A stretch of 64,000 bases of DNA. Source: Pelomonas sp. CA6 (GTDB lineage: Bacteria; Pseudomonadota; Gammaproteobacteria; Burkholderiales; Burkholderiaceae_C). Under the pieces are notes generated by a model. That model saw nothing but the letters and a program-made list of their open reading frames with translations. It searched no databases and was not told the DNA's origin. The stretch spans positions 1 to 64,000 of the forward strand of contig NZ_JAKZFD010000011.1 of assembly GCF_022549225.1 (NCBI RefSeq), written 5' to 3'. A program made the translations under genes and the position numbers. Shown piece by piece: positions 40,609 to 52,151 of the stretch (positions within the stretch are counted from its first letter, which is position 1; each line of letters begins with the position of its first letter).

Positions 40609-40612
<4 letters not shown>
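39371..40612 (-). CDS. prpF: 2-methylaconitate cis-trans isomerase PrpF
   Basis: This 413-residue protein of the diaminopimelate-epimerase fold begins LPAVYMRGGTSKGVF, followed by GMGGASSSTSKVVI, WSGNCGNLTAAVGPF and VRARDLGYQG, all typical of PrpF. It moves the double bond of 2-methylaconitate so that the AcnD product can be used. It is found with acnD rather than prpD, as here. ATG 40612 overlaps the acnD stop by ATGA. It is somewhat longer than usual because of small insertions. Confidence 0.94.
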
Positions 40613-43271
<2,659 letters not shown>

Positions 43272-43275
<4 letters not shown>

Positions 43276-44435
43276 GGACGCGCCTCCAGCGACACGAAGG
43301 CCTGGTCCTCGGGGCCGGTGTAGAGGGCGCTGGGGCGGATGATCTTGTTGTCCTGGCGCTGCTCCACCACATGGGCGGCCCAGCCGCTGGTGCGCGCCAT
43401 CACGAACAGCGGCGTGAACATGGCGGTCGGGATGCCCATCATGTGGTAGCTGACGGCGCTGAACCAGTCCAGGTTGGGAAACATGCGCTTGCTGTCCCAC
43501 ATCACCTGTTCGACGCGCTCGGCGATGTCGTACAGGCGCGTCGTGCCGGCCTCGACGGACAGGCGCCGCGCGACGCGCTTGATGATCTCGTTGCGCGGAT
43601 CGCTGACGGTGTAGACCGGGTGGCCGAAGCCGATCACCACCTCGCGCGCGTCGATGCGGCGGCGGATGTCGGCCTCGGCCTCGTCGGGGCTCGCATAGCG
43701 TTTCTGTACCTCGAGCGCGACCTCGTTGGCGCCACCGTGCTTGGGCCCGCGCAGCGCGCCAATCGCGCCGGCCACGCAGGAATAGAGATCACTGCCGGTG
43801 CCGGCGATCACGCGCGCGGCGAAGGTGGACGCGTTGAACTCGTGCTCGGCATAGAGGATCAGCGAGCTGTGCATCGCCCGGGTCCAGCTGGCCGGCGCAC
43901 GGCGGCCATGCAGCAGGTGCAGGAAGTGGGCGCCGATGGAGTCGTCGTCGGTCTCGACCTCGATGCGCCGCCCCTGTGCCGACCAATGGTGCCAATACAG
44001 CAGCATGGAGCCCAGCGACGCGAGCAGGCGGTCGGCGATGTCGCGCGCGCCCGGCAGGTTGTGGTCATCCTTCTCCGGCAACACGCAGCCCAGCGCCGAG
44101 ACCCCGGTGCGCATCACATCCATCGGATGGGCGCCCGCGGGCAGGCGTTCCAGCGCCTCCTTGACGCTGGCCGGCAGTCCGCGCAGCGCGAGCAGCCTGG
44201 CCTTGTAGGCGCGCAGCTCGGCGGCGTTGGGCAGCCGGCCATGCACCAGCAGATGGGCGACCTCCTCGAACTCGCAGGCCTCGGCCAGGTCCAGGATGTC
44301 GTAGCCGCGGTAATGCAGCTCCTTGCCGCTGCGCCCCACGGTGCACAGCGCGGTGCTGCCAGCGGCGACGCCGGACAGGGCCACGGACTTCTTGGGACGC
44401 AAGCCGGCGGCGGCGGCGGGGGCGGTCTCGCTCAT
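43272..44435 (-). CDS. prpC: 2-methylcitrate synthase PrpC
   Basis: This 387-residue citrate-synthase-family enzyme condenses propionyl-CoA with oxaloacetate. Key features are [51 protein letters not shown] with catalytic His, [13 protein letters not shown] with catalytic His, [17 protein letters not shown], and [29 protein letters not shown] lies just upstream of ATG 44435, so the open frame to 44588 is not used. It is the first gene of the prpC-acnD-prpF-prpB unit, divergent from its regulator. Confidence 0.95.
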
Positions 44436-44557
44436 GGGGGTTCTCCTCCTGCGGGTGTGGGGTCGACGGGCCGGCGGCGGCGGGCCGGCCGGCGGATGGA
44501 TGCCCGCCGGGCGCCTCTTGCCGATGGCGCTGGCGGCATGGGATAGTCCGCGTTCTG

Positions 44558-44649
44558 TTCGCAATCTTTGCAGCGTGGGTGATGGCACTCAATGGCTAAA
44601 TTGGCAATGAATTGCGAAGCCCAAAACCCGTGTTTGCAATGTTTGCGAA
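44558..44649. promoter_or_regulatory. Three inverted-repeat operators in the prpC/regulator intergenic region
   Basis: Three copies of a TTnGCAA-type half site facing TTGCnAA occur: TTCGCAA-tct-TTGCAGC (44558 on), TTGGCAA-tgaa-TTGCGAA (44601-44618) and TTTGCAA-tgt-TTGCGAA (44633-44649). The last ends 12 nt before the regulator ATG. RamB/PrpR-type regulators of this family bind TTTGCAAA-like sequences, so these are likely operators for the adjacent regulator, controlling prpC and its own gene. Confidence 0.7.
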
Positions 44650-44661
44650 GATCCTCTGACG

Positions 44662-46065
44662 ATGCGCAAGACCTTTCTGGGCGTGAAGCTCAAAACCCTG
44701 CGCGAGCAGCGCGGCCTGACCCAGGCGGCGCTGGCGCAGGCGCTCCAGCTGTCGCCCAGCTACGTCAACCAGCTGGAGAACAACGAGCGCCCGCTGAGCG
44801 TCGCGGTGCTGCTGCGCCTGCAGTCCGCGCTGGGCGTGGACCTGCAGTTCTTCTCCGAGGACGACGAGGCGCGGCTGTTCGCGCAGCTGCACGAGGTGGT
44901 GGCCGAGGCCGCGCCGTCCGGCGGCGTGCCCGAGGCCGAGCTGCGCACCGTGGTGCAGCAGATGCCGGCCATGGCCCAGCTGCTGCTGCGTCTGCACGGC
45001 CGCGCGCGCGCCGCGGAGCAGCGCCTGGCCACGCTGGCGCCGGGCGACCGCGATGGCCCGCCCTCGCCCATCGGTCCCGGGCCGCATGAGGAGGTGCGCG
45101 ACTTCTTCTACGCCCATCACAACCACATGGACGGGCTGGACCGCGCCGCCGAGGCGCTGTCGGCCCAGCTGCAGGTCGGTGATGGCGCGCAAGACCTGGC
45201 CCCGCGGCTGCAGGCCCATCTGCTGCAGGCGCATGGCGTGCAGCTGCGCGGCGTGGCCGGCACGCCGCTGCGGCGCTTCGAACCGGCGCAGCGCCTGCTG
45301 CTGCTGTCCGACGCGCTGAACCCCGGTCAGCGCGCCTTCCAGCTCGCCACGCAACTGGCCTATCTGGAAGCCGGCGCCGAGATGGACCGGCTGGTCGCCA
45401 GCGCCTCCTTCAGTGCCGAGGCGGCCGCGCTGGCGCGCATCGGGCTGGCGAGCTATTTCGCCGGGGCCCTGGTTCTGCCCTATGGCCGCTTCCTGGCCGC
45501 GGCGCGCGAGCTGCGCCACGACATCGAGCGGCTCGCGCGGCGCTTCGGCGTCAGCCTGGAAACCGTGTGCCACCGGCTCTCCACGCTGCAGCGCCGCGAG
45601 GCACGCGGCCTGCCCTTCTTCTTCGTACGCGTCGACCGTGCCGGCAATATTTCCAAGCGCCAGTCGGCCACCGACTTCCACTTCTCGCGCAGCGGCGGCA
45701 CCTGCCCGCTATGGACGGTCTATGAAGCCTTCGCCCAGCCCGGCCGGGTGCTGCGCCAGCTGGCGCGCATGCCCGATGGGCGCCGCTATCTGTGGATCGC
45801 TCATTGCGAACGGCGCCCCGGCGGCGGCTATGGCGAGGCCGCGCCCGAGTTCGCCATCGGCCTGGGCTGCGATCTGCGCCACGCCGCCCAGCTGGTCTAT
45901 GCCCAGGGGCTGGATCTGGGCGATCCCGACAGCGCCACGCCCATCGGCCCGGGCTGCAAGCTGTGCGAGCGCCAGGGCTGCGCGCAGCGCGCCTTCCCGG
46001 CGCTGGGCCGCCGCCTGCACATCGACGAGAACGAGCGCGGCGGCGAGCCCTACGCGGCGCGCTGA
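44662..46065 (+). CDS. ScfR/RamB-type short-chain fatty acyl-CoA regulator (XRE HTH)
   Basis: This 467-residue regulator has an XRE helix-turn-helix at 6-60 (LTQAALAQALQLSPSYVNQLENNER). A central helical region follows, with an ImmA/IrrE-like segment (QLATQLAYLEAGAEMD, ARIGLASYFAGALVLPYGRFL), then the DUF2083-type C-terminal domain with SGGTCPLWTVYEAFAQPGRVL and a cysteine group GCKLCERQGCAQRAFP. Members sense short-chain acyl-CoA and control methylcitrate or glyoxylate genes. It is divergent from prpC with three candidate operators between. The ribosome site before ATG 44662 is weak (GAAGATCC), and operator 3 sits nearly on it, so autorepression is plausible. Confidence 0.92.
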   Translation: MRKTFLGVKLKTLREQRGLTQAALAQALQLSPSYVNQLENNERPLSVAVLLRLQSALGVDLQFFSEDDEARLFAQLHEVVAEAAPSGGVPEAELRTVVQQMPAMAQLLLRLHGRARAAEQRLATLAPGDRDGPPSPIGPGPHEEVRDFFYAHHNHMDGLDRAAEALSAQLQVGDGAQDLAPRLQAHLLQAHGVQLRGVAGTPLRRFEPAQRLLLLSDALNPGQRAFQLATQLAYLEAGAEMDRLVASASFSAEAAALARIGLASYFAGALVLPYGRFLAAARELRHDIERLARRFGVSLETVCHRLSTLQRREARGLPFFFVRVDRAGNISKRQSATDFHFSRSGGTCPLWTVYEAFAQPGRVLRQLARMPDGRRYLWIAHCERRPGGGYGEAAPEFAIGLGCDLRHAAQLVYAQGLDLGDPDSATPIGPGCKLCERQGCAQRAFPALGRRLHIDENERGGEPYAAR

Positions 46066-46070
46066 GGGGC

Positions 46071-46087
46071 GGCGCGGCCACCGCGCC
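46071..46087 (+). terminator. GC-rich hairpin after the regulator gene
   Basis: A perfect 7-bp stem GGCGCGG/CCGCGCC with loop CCA begins 6 nt after the regulator stop. No T tract follows, so it may be a weak or factor-assisted terminator. Confidence 0.4.
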
Positions 46088-46096
46088 ATCTGCTCC

Positions 46097-46110
46097 GGTA
46101 CTTTCTTTGC
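46097..46110 (+). promoter_or_regulatory. Sigma-54-like element upstream of cydA (weak)
   Basis: The + strand reads cGGTACT-ttct-TTGCc, with GG at 46097-46098 and GC at 46109-46110. The predicted start is about 46122. It lies outside the main series and could be chance. Confidence 0.25.
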
Positions 46111-46121
46111 CCCTCTGCGTC

Positions 46122-46135
46122 TTGTCGGCGATCAA
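46122..46135 (+). promoter_or_regulatory. FNR/ANR-like site upstream of cydA
   Basis: TTGTC-ggcg-ATCAA matches the FNR consensus TTGAT-N4-ATCAA at 8 of 10 defined positions, 73 nt before the cydA ATG. bd-type oxidase genes are commonly controlled by FNR/ANR proteins. Confidence 0.4.
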
Positions 46136-46207
46136 GCCGCCCGGCACAGTCGACCCAGATTCGAACAGACAAGCCATGAGCAGTATCAGCAGTAAATGGA
46201 GGCCGCC

Positions 46208-47659
46208 ATGTGGGGCCTGACGGCGCTGGAGTTGGCGCGCATCCAATTCGGGTTCACGGTGTCCTTCCACATCGTCTTCCCCGCCATCACGATCGGCCTG
46301 GCCAGCTACCTGGCCGTGCTTGAGGGGCTGTGGCTGTACCGACGCGAAGCGGTCTGGCGCGAGCTCTACCAGTTCTGGTCCAAGATCTTCGCGGTGAACT
46401 TCGCGATGGGCGTGGTCTCGGGGCTGGTGATGGCCTACCAGTTCGGCACCAACTGGAGCCATTTCTCCGCCTTCGCCGGCAGCGTCACCGGCCCGCTGCT
46501 GGCCTACGAGGTGCTCACCGCCTTCTTCCTGGAGGCCGGCTTCCTGGGCGTGATGCTGTTCGGATGGTCGCGCGTGGGGCCGGGGCTGCACTTCTTCGCG
46601 ACGCTGATGGTGGCGCTGGGCACGCTGGTTTCGGCGACCTGGATCCTCGCGTCCAACAGCTGGATGCAGACGCCGCAGGGCTTCGAGATCGTCGACGGCC
46701 GCGTGGTGCCGGTGGACTGGTTCGCGGTGATCTTCAACCCCTCCTTCCCGTACCGGCTGGTGCACATGACGCTGGCCGCCTACCTGGCGACCGCACTCTT
46801 CGTCGGCGCCTCTGGCGCCTGGCATCTGCTGAAGGGCCGCGACAGCCCGGCGGTGCGCAAGATGCTGTCGATGGCGATGTGGATGGTGTTGCTGGTCGCG
46901 CCGCTGCAGGTGCTGGTGGGCGATCTGCACGGGCTCAACACGCTCAAGCACCAGCCCGCCAAGATCGCCGCGATGGAGGGCCACTGGGAGAACCGCCCCG
47001 GCGAGGGCGTGCCGCTGATCCTGTTCGGCTGGCCCGACATGGCGGCCGAAACCACGCGCTATGCGCTGGAAGTGCCACGTCTGGCCAGCCTCATCCTCAC
47101 CCACGACCCGAACGGCCAGTTCCCCGGCCTGAAGGACTTCGCGCCCGAGGACCGGCCCAACGCCAGCGTCGTGTTCTGGAGCTTTCGCGTGATGGTGGGC
47201 CTGGGGCTGCTGATGCTGGCGCTGGCGCTGTGGGCGCTGTGGGCCCGCCGGCGCGACCGGCTCTACCGGTCGCGCGCGCTGCTGCGCTTCGCGCTGCTGA
47301 TGGGGCCCAGCGGCGTGCTCGCGATCCTGGCCGGCTGGTTCACCACCGAAGTGGGCCGCCAGCCCTGGGTGGTCTACGGCGTGATGCGCACCCGGGACGC
47401 GGTCTCGGGGCATTCGGTGCTGGCGCTGTCGGCGACGCTGCTGGTCTTCGTCGTCATGTACCTCATCGTCTTCGGCGTCGGCGTGCGCTACATGCTCAAG
47501 CTGGTCGACCACGGCCCGCAGGCCCTGCCCGACGAGACGGGCCACCGGCCCGACGCGACGCCCGCCAACCAGCGCCCGGCCCGCCCGCTGTCGGCCGCGC
47601 CGGACCCGTTGGACGCAACGCGCCCGGCCGCCGGGCCCTCCACCGGACTCGGGGGCTGA
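46208..47659 (+). CDS. cydA: Cytochrome bd-type ubiquinol oxidase subunit I (CioA-like)
   Basis: This 483-residue integral membrane protein oxidises ubiquinol and reduces oxygen to water. It begins ALELARIQFGFTVSFHIVFPAI, whose His is a haem ligand, and contains VNFAMGVVSGLVMAYQFGTNW, FFLEAGFLGVMLFGW, VHMTLAAYLATALFVGASGAWHLL and GWFTTEVGRQPWVVYGVMRT. The loop between helices is short, as in the cyanide-insensitive CioA subgroup. GGAGG directly before ATG 46208 decides the start over the in-frame ATG at 46196. The C-terminus has a Pro/Ala-rich tail. It is 3 nt from cydB. Confidence 0.95.
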   Translation: MWGLTALELARIQFGFTVSFHIVFPAITIGLASYLAVLEGLWLYRREAVWRELYQFWSKIFAVNFAMGVVSGLVMAYQFGTNWSHFSAFAGSVTGPLLAYEVLTAFFLEAGFLGVMLFGWSRVGPGLHFFATLMVALGTLVSATWILASNSWMQTPQGFEIVDGRVVPVDWFAVIFNPSFPYRLVHMTLAAYLATALFVGASGAWHLLKGRDSPAVRKMLSMAMWMVLLVAPLQVLVGDLHGLNTLKHQPAKIAAMEGHWENRPGEGVPLILFGWPDMAAETTRYALEVPRLASLILTHDPNGQFPGLKDFAPEDRPNASVVFWSFRVMVGLGLLMLALALWALWARRRDRLYRSRALLRFALLMGPSGVLAILAGWFTTEVGRQPWVVYGVMRTRDAVSGHSVLALSATLLVFVVMYLIVFGVGVRYMLKLVDHGPQALPDETGHRPDATPANQRPARPLSAAPDPLDATRPAAGPSTGLGG

Positions 47660-47662
47660 ACC

Positions 47663-48670
47663 ATGGGCATCGACCTTCCCATCCTCTGGATGCTGATCAT
47701 CGGCTTCGGGCTGATGATGTACGTGATCATGGACGGCTTCGACCTGGGCATCGGGCTGCTCTTCCCCTTCGTGCGCGACCGCGCGCAGCGCGACGTGATG
47801 GTCAACACCGTCGCCCCGGTCTGGGACGGCAACGAGACCTGGCTGGTGCTGGGTGGCGCCGGGCTGATGGCGGCCTTCCCGCTCGCTTACGCGGTGATCC
47901 TCAGCGCGCTCTATCTGCCGCTGATGCTGATGCTGGCCGGGCTGATCTGGCGCGGCGTGGCCTTCGAGTTCCGCTTCAAGGCCGACGAGGCGCACAAGCC
48001 CTTCTGGGACCAGGCCTTCACCTGGGGCTCCTACATCGCCACCTACTTCCAGGGCGTCGCGCTGGGCGCCTTCATCGGTGGCTTCGAGGTCCGTGGCCAG
48101 GCTTATGCGGGCGGGGCGATGGACTGGCTCACACCCTTCAGCCTGTTCACCGGGCTCGGGCTGCTGGCCGCCTATGCGCTGCTGGGCAGCACCTGGCTGA
48201 TCATGAAGACCGAGGGGGCGCTGCAGCAGCGCATGGTGGCGCTGGCGCGGCCGGCGCTGATGGTGCTGCTGCTCGCGATCGCCGTCGTCAGCGCCTGGAC
48301 GCCGCTGCGCCATGCCGAGGTGGCCCAGCGCTGGTTCAGCCTGCCCAACCTCTTCTTCTTCGCGCCGGTGCCGCTGCTGGTGCTGGCCGCGGCCTGGGCG
48401 CTGCTGCGCGCGCTGCGCCGCCAGCCGCAGGCCGGGCCCTTCCTGCTCGCGCTGGCCCTGCTCTTCCTCGGCTACAGCGGCCTGCTGATCAGCCTCTGGC
48501 CCAACATCATCCCGCCGCACGTGAGCCTGCGCGCCGCTGCGGCGCCGGCGCAGAGCCTGGGCTTCGCGCTGGTCGGTGCGCTGCTGATCATCCCCGTCAT
48601 CCTGGCCTACACGGCCTGGTCCTACTACGTGTTCCGCGGCAAGGTGCGCACCGGTGAGGGATACCACTGA
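47663..48670 (+). CDS. cydB: Cytochrome bd-type ubiquinol oxidase subunit II (CioB-like)
   Basis: This 335-residue membrane protein has LWMLIIGFGLMMYVIMDGFDLGIGLL, VAPVWDGNETWLVLGGAGLMAAFP, IWRGVAFEFRFKAD and LGAFIGGFEVRGQAYAGGAMDWLTPFSL (read in parts), and ends in AYTAWSYYVFRGKVR. This is standard for CydB/CioB. It starts 3 nt after cydA and overlaps the small DUF2474 gene by 17 nt, so the three subunits are coupled. Confidence 0.95.
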   Translation: MGIDLPILWMLIIGFGLMMYVIMDGFDLGIGLLFPFVRDRAQRDVMVNTVAPVWDGNETWLVLGGAGLMAAFPLAYAVILSALYLPLMLMLAGLIWRGVAFEFRFKADEAHKPFWDQAFTWGSYIATYFQGVALGAFIGGFEVRGQAYAGGAMDWLTPFSLFTGLGLLAAYALLGSTWLIMKTEGALQQRMVALARPALMVLLLAIAVVSAWTPLRHAEVAQRWFSLPNLFFFAPVPLLVLAAAWALLRALRRQPQAGPFLLALALLFLGYSGLLISLWPNIIPPHVSLRAAAAPAQSLGFALVGALLIIPVILAYTAWSYYVFRGKVRTGEGYH

Positions 48671-48797
48671 CCCCCCGCGCGCCTGGTGGCGCCGCCTGGC
48701 CTGGCTGGTGGCGATCTGGGCCGCCAGCGTGCTGGCGCTGGGCCTGTTCGCGCGGGTGTTTCGCTGGGTGATGCAGGCGGCGGGGTTGACGGGCTGA
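48654..48797 (+). CDS. DUF2474/CydX-like small subunit of bd oxidase
   Basis: This 47-residue single-pass membrane protein starts at GTG 48654, inside the end of cydB. It contains RAWWRRLAWLVAIWAASVLALGLF, read as a basic-aromatic start and one helix, then ARVFRWVMQAAGLTG. A Trp-rich positive N-terminus and one membrane helix immediately after cydB is the pattern of DUF2474 proteins, which accompany CioAB and are thought to stabilise the oxidase as CydX does in E. coli. AAGGTG lies upstream of the GTG. Confidence 0.8.
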   Translation: MRDTTDPPRAWWRRLAWLVAIWAASVLALGLFARVFRWVMQAAGLTG

Positions 48798-48821
48798 GCC
48801 GCCGTCGGGCGCCGTGCTCGC

Positions 48822-50978
48822 CTAGCCGCCCAGGCTGGCGTCGAACACGCGCAGCAGGCGGCGGAACTCCACCGGCTTGGTCAGGTAGTCCTCGAAGCCC
48901 AGCGCCAGCGCGCGGTCGATCTGCTCGGGCTGGGCGTCGGCCGACAGCGCCACCAGCGGGATGCCCGCGGTCACCGGGTCGGCGCGCAGCGCCGTCGCCA
49001 GCTCCAGGCCGCTCATGTCGCCCAGGTGCATGTCCACCAGCATCAGGTCGGGCGGGTCGCGGCGCGCCATGTCCAGCGCGGCGCCACCGCTGGAGGCCAC
49101 GCTGAGCTCCACCGCCGGGCGGAAGGAGGCCACCTGGCGCAGCAGCTCCACGTTGACCTCGTTGTCCTCGGCGTAGAGCACCTTGAGCATGCCGTCCAGC
49201 GCGCTGTGCCGGCTGGGCGTGGTCGGTTCCGGCAGCGGGTCGGGTTCCAAGTCGGAGCCCTCCAGCGTCACCGTGGCCACCGTGCCCACGCCGACGCGGC
49301 TGTCGATGCGCAGCTCCCCTCCCATCAGCTCGATCAGCCGGCGCGACAGCACCAGCCCGATGCCCGTGCCCTCGACCTTGGAGGCCTCGGCGCCAAGCCG
49401 GTTGAAGGGCTCGAACAAATGCTCCAGCGCCTGCGCGGACATGCCCGGCCCGGTATCGGCAATGCGCAGCCGGCAGGTCTTGCCGCGCAGGTCCCAGTCC
49501 ACCATCACCGTGCCCTGCGGTCGGTTGTACTTGATCGCGTTGCTGAGCAGATTGACCAGCACCTGCTTGAGCCGCACCCGGTCGGCCAGCACGCGTGCCG
49601 TCGCGGCACGGCCGCCGGCCTCGCCCGGCTGGAGGCTTTCCATCGTGATGCCCGCGGCGGCGGCCATGCGCGACACCAGGGCCAGCGACTCCTCGACCAC
49701 CGGCCCCACGGCCACCGTCGACAGCGCCAGCGACATATGGCCGGCCTCGGCGCGCGACAGGTCCAGCACGTCGTTCACCAGCGCCAGCAGGTGGTTGCCG
49801 GCCTCTTCCACATGGCCCACCCAGGCGCGTTGGCGCTGGCCCAGCGGTTCCTCGGTGTCCATGCGCAGCAGCTGCGAAAAGCCCAGCACCGCGTTCAGCG
49901 GCGTGCGCAGCTCATGGCTGATGCGCGACAGGAAATCGGTCTTCGCGCGATGGCTCAGCTCCAGCGCCTCGCGCGCCTGGCGTTCCAGCCGCACCGCGTA
50001 GCGCTCGGTCACGTCGCGCAGCACCAGCGTGGTCAGCACGCCCTGCCCCATGCTCAGGCGCGACACCGTGGCCTCGATCGGGAAGAGCGTGCCATCGGCG
50101 CGCCGCCCCTGCAGCTCGTGCAGCCCCACGCCATGCGACAGCGCGGTCGCCACATGCTGTTCGTAGTGGTCGTCCTTGGGAATGAAGCGCGCCAGCGGCG
50201 TGCCCACCGCGTCGACCGCGTTGACGCCGAAGAGCCGCTCGGCGGCGGGGTTGAAGAGCACGATGCTTTCGCGGTCGTCGGTGCAGACCACGCCATCCAT
50301 CACCGCCTCCACCAGCTTGGCCAGGCGCGACTCGCCCTGGCGCAGCTCGGCCTGCAGATGCAGGCGTTCGGTGATGTCCGTGAAGCCGACGATGGCGCCC
50401 TGCGGCTGGCCGCCGCGCAGCAGGGGGTGCACTTGCGCATCGACCGCGAACAGGCTGCCGTCCGCGCGCTGCAGCACCTCGCCGCCGCCGCGCCAGCCCC
50501 GGGCGCCGCGGCCGGCGCGCGCCAGCGGCGCGTCGTCCGGCGCACCAGGCTGGATCTGCGCGGCCAGCGGCTGCCCGATCAGCGCCGCCTCGTCCGTCAG
50601 GCCCAGCATCGCCAGCGCCGCCCGGTTCGCGAACACGCAGCGCCCCTGCAGGTCCACGCCGCACAGGCCTTCGCTGGTCGCGTCCAGCAGTTGTCGGCGC
50701 GCGGCCTCCTGCTGCTTCAGCCGCGCGTCGGCCTGCATGCGCGCGGCGTGCTCGCGCCGTCTCCACGCGAGCCCGCAGCCCAGCAGCAGCAGGGCGACCG
50801 CAGCATGGAGCACCAGCCGCCAGACCAGGGGCCAGGCGGCGGGCACCGCCAGTGCCAGAGCCAGCTGCAAGCCGACGAGGCCGACAAAGACCGCAAAGAA
50901 AACGCCGCCGTCGCGGTCCGCGGAAAAACGTCCTCTTGCTTGCATCGCGCTGATGTGATCCGTCGGCGGCGGGCGCAT
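48822..50978 (-). CDS. Hybrid sensor histidine kinase (2TM-PAS-PAS-HisKA-HATPase-REC)
   Basis: This 718-residue protein has two membrane helices (about 27-70), two PAS domains (about 90-210 and 215-335), HisKA with the phospho-His in SRISHELRTPLNAVLG, a HATPase domain (NLLSNAIKYNRP, ADTGPGMSA, EGTGIGLVLSRRL) and a C-terminal receiver (LYAEDNEVN, LMLVDMHLGDMSG, YLTKPV). The periplasmic part between the helices is very short, so sensing is likely through the PAS domains. ATG 50978 is used; ATG 50945 is an alternative. It is convergent with the oxidase operon and has no adjacent response regulator, so its target is unknown. Confidence 0.93.
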   Translation of the reverse strand: MRPPPTDHISAMQARGRFSADRDGGVFFAVFVGLVGLQLALALAVPAAWPLVWRLVLHAAVALLLLGCGLAWRRREHAARMQADARLKQQEAARRQLLDATSEGLCGVDLQGRCVFANRAALAMLGLTDEAALIGQPLAAQIQPGAPDDAPLARAGRGARGWRGGGEVLQRADGSLFAVDAQVHPLLRGGQPQGAIVGFTDITERLHLQAELRQGESRLAKLVEAVMDGVVCTDDRESIVLFNPAAERLFGVNAVDAVGTPLARFIPKDDHYEQHVATALSHGVGLHELQGRRADGTLFPIEATVSRLSMGQGVLTTLVLRDVTERYAVRLERQAREALELSHRAKTDFLSRISHELRTPLNAVLGFSQLLRMDTEEPLGQRQRAWVGHVEEAGNHLLALVNDVLDLSRAEAGHMSLALSTVAVGPVVEESLALVSRMAAAAGITMESLQPGEAGGRAATARVLADRVRLKQVLVNLLSNAIKYNRPQGTVMVDWDLRGKTCRLRIADTGPGMSAQALEHLFEPFNRLGAEASKVEGTGIGLVLSRRLIELMGGELRIDSRVGVGTVATVTLEGSDLEPDPLPEPTTPSRHSALDGMLKVLYAEDNEVNVELLRQVASFRPAVELSVASSGGAALDMARRDPPDLMLVDMHLGDMSGLELATALRADPVTAGIPLVALSADAQPEQIDRALALGFEDYLTKPVEFRRLLRVFDASLGG

Positions 50979-51137
50979 CGCGCACGCCGGCTCAACCCGT
51001 CCCTGGTCGCAGCTGGTGGTGGTGTGGTGAGCAGCGCCGGCTCCGGCGTGCCGGCTTCAGTAGACCGAGTTTTACCCCGCTTGGCAAGGCAAGTACGGGT
51101 GTGGAGTCCCCCTGTAGATGTATCAATTGCAACCGAC

Positions 51138-52151
51138 TCAACAAGGCTCCACCTCGACCTCGCGCCGCTCACGGGCGGAGCGCAAGGCGGCCTCCACGCA
51201 GGCGACGGCATGCAGCCCGTCGTCGCCGCTCACCGCCGGAGGACTGCGCTCGCGGACCGACCGCACGAAGGCTCGCCATTCGCGTTCCAGCGCGCGCTCC
51301 GGCCAGTCGGGCTCGATGCCCGGGGCCAGGTCTTGCCAGCGGTCGCCTCGGCCCAGCCTGACGCCATGGAAATAGTCCACGCGCAACACGCCGTGCTCGC
51401 AGACCAGGTCGTCGTCCGCGATGAAGGCGCCCTCGGCGAAGCCGATGCTGCTGACCTGCCCCACGGCCTCCTCGCCAAAGCGCAGCAGGATGACACCGCA
51501 GTCGTCGGCCGGCTGAACATGAAAGCGCGTGCCCAGCCAGGCGCTGACGTGGGTCGCACGCTGCCCGGCATAAGCCAGCAGGCGGTCCAGCGGATGGATA
51601 CCCGCGGTCATCAGCATGCCGCCCCCTTCGCTGCTCTGCAGATGCCAGGGCTGCCGGTTCGGTTCCATCCAGCGCTTGATCATGCGCGCCTGACCCAACC
51701 TCAGCCGCCCCATACCCTGCTCGGCCATGGCCCGAGACGCGGTGATGAACGGCAGGCTGAAGCGCATGGTGTGGCCCAACATCAGCGTCACGCCCGCGGC
51801 CCGCACCGCGGCCAGGATGCGCCGGCATGCGGCCACGGTCGGGGCCATGGGCTTTTCCAGCAGCAGATGCTTGCCCGCCCGCGCGGCGGCCACCGCCATC
51901 TCTTCGTGCAGCGCATGCGGCGTGGCGATGACCACGGCGTGCACGTCCCGATCGTCCAGCAGCGCCCGGTAGTCCCGATAGGGCCGTCCGCCATGCAGGG
52001 CGCAGAAGTCCTCGATCTGGCGGGCCTCCTGCCGACAGGCGGCGACCAGCCGCGCGCCCCGCACCTGGCGCAGCGCGCGCGCGTGGGCCGCGCCGAAGTG
52101 CCCGGCCCCGATGATGCCGACGCCCAGTGCGTCGTCCTGCGCTAGAGCCAT
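51138..52151 (-). CDS. Gfo/Idh/MocA-family oxidoreductase
   Basis: This 337-residue NAD(P)-dependent sugar oxidoreductase has the Rossmann motif GIIGAGHFGAAHA (12-24), DVHAVVIATPHALH, the family EKP at 99-101 (LLLEKPMAPT), a downstream LMLGHTMRF and the catalytic-region His in GIHPLDRLLAY. ATG 52151 is preceded by GAGGAATGG and overlaps the previous gene. It is the last gene of the putative sugar-acid operon. Relatives include NanY/RgNanOx, which reversibly oxidise C4 to open 2,7-anhydro-sialic acid; whether this one does the same cannot be told from sequence. Confidence 0.88.
   Translation of the reverse strand: MALAQDDALGVGIIGAGHFGAAHARALRQVRGARLVAACRQEARQIEDFCALHGGRPYRDYRALLDDRDVHAVVIATPHALHEEMAVAAARAGKHLLLEKPMAPTVAACRRILAAVRAAGVTLMLGHTMRFSLPFITASRAMAEQGMGRLRLGQARMIKRWMEPNRQPWHLQSSEGGGMLMTAGIHPLDRLLAYAGQRATHVSAWLGTRFHVQPADDCGVILLRFGEEAVGQVSSIGFAEGAFIADDDLVCEHGVLRVDYFHGVRLGRGDRWQDLAPGIEPDWPERALEREWRAFVRSVRERSPPAVSGDDGLHAVACVEAALRSARERREVEVEPC

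Noticed and set aside
45551-48667. 1038-codon open frame on the minus strand opposite the regulator and cydAB
   Set aside because: Shadow of well-identified genes, with low-complexity His/Gln/Glu composition.
49026-52145. 1039-codon open frame on the + strand opposite the second kinase and an oxidoreductase
   Set aside because: Shadow. The translation is rich in Gln, Arg and His and crosses a gene boundary and the intergenic gap on the other strand.
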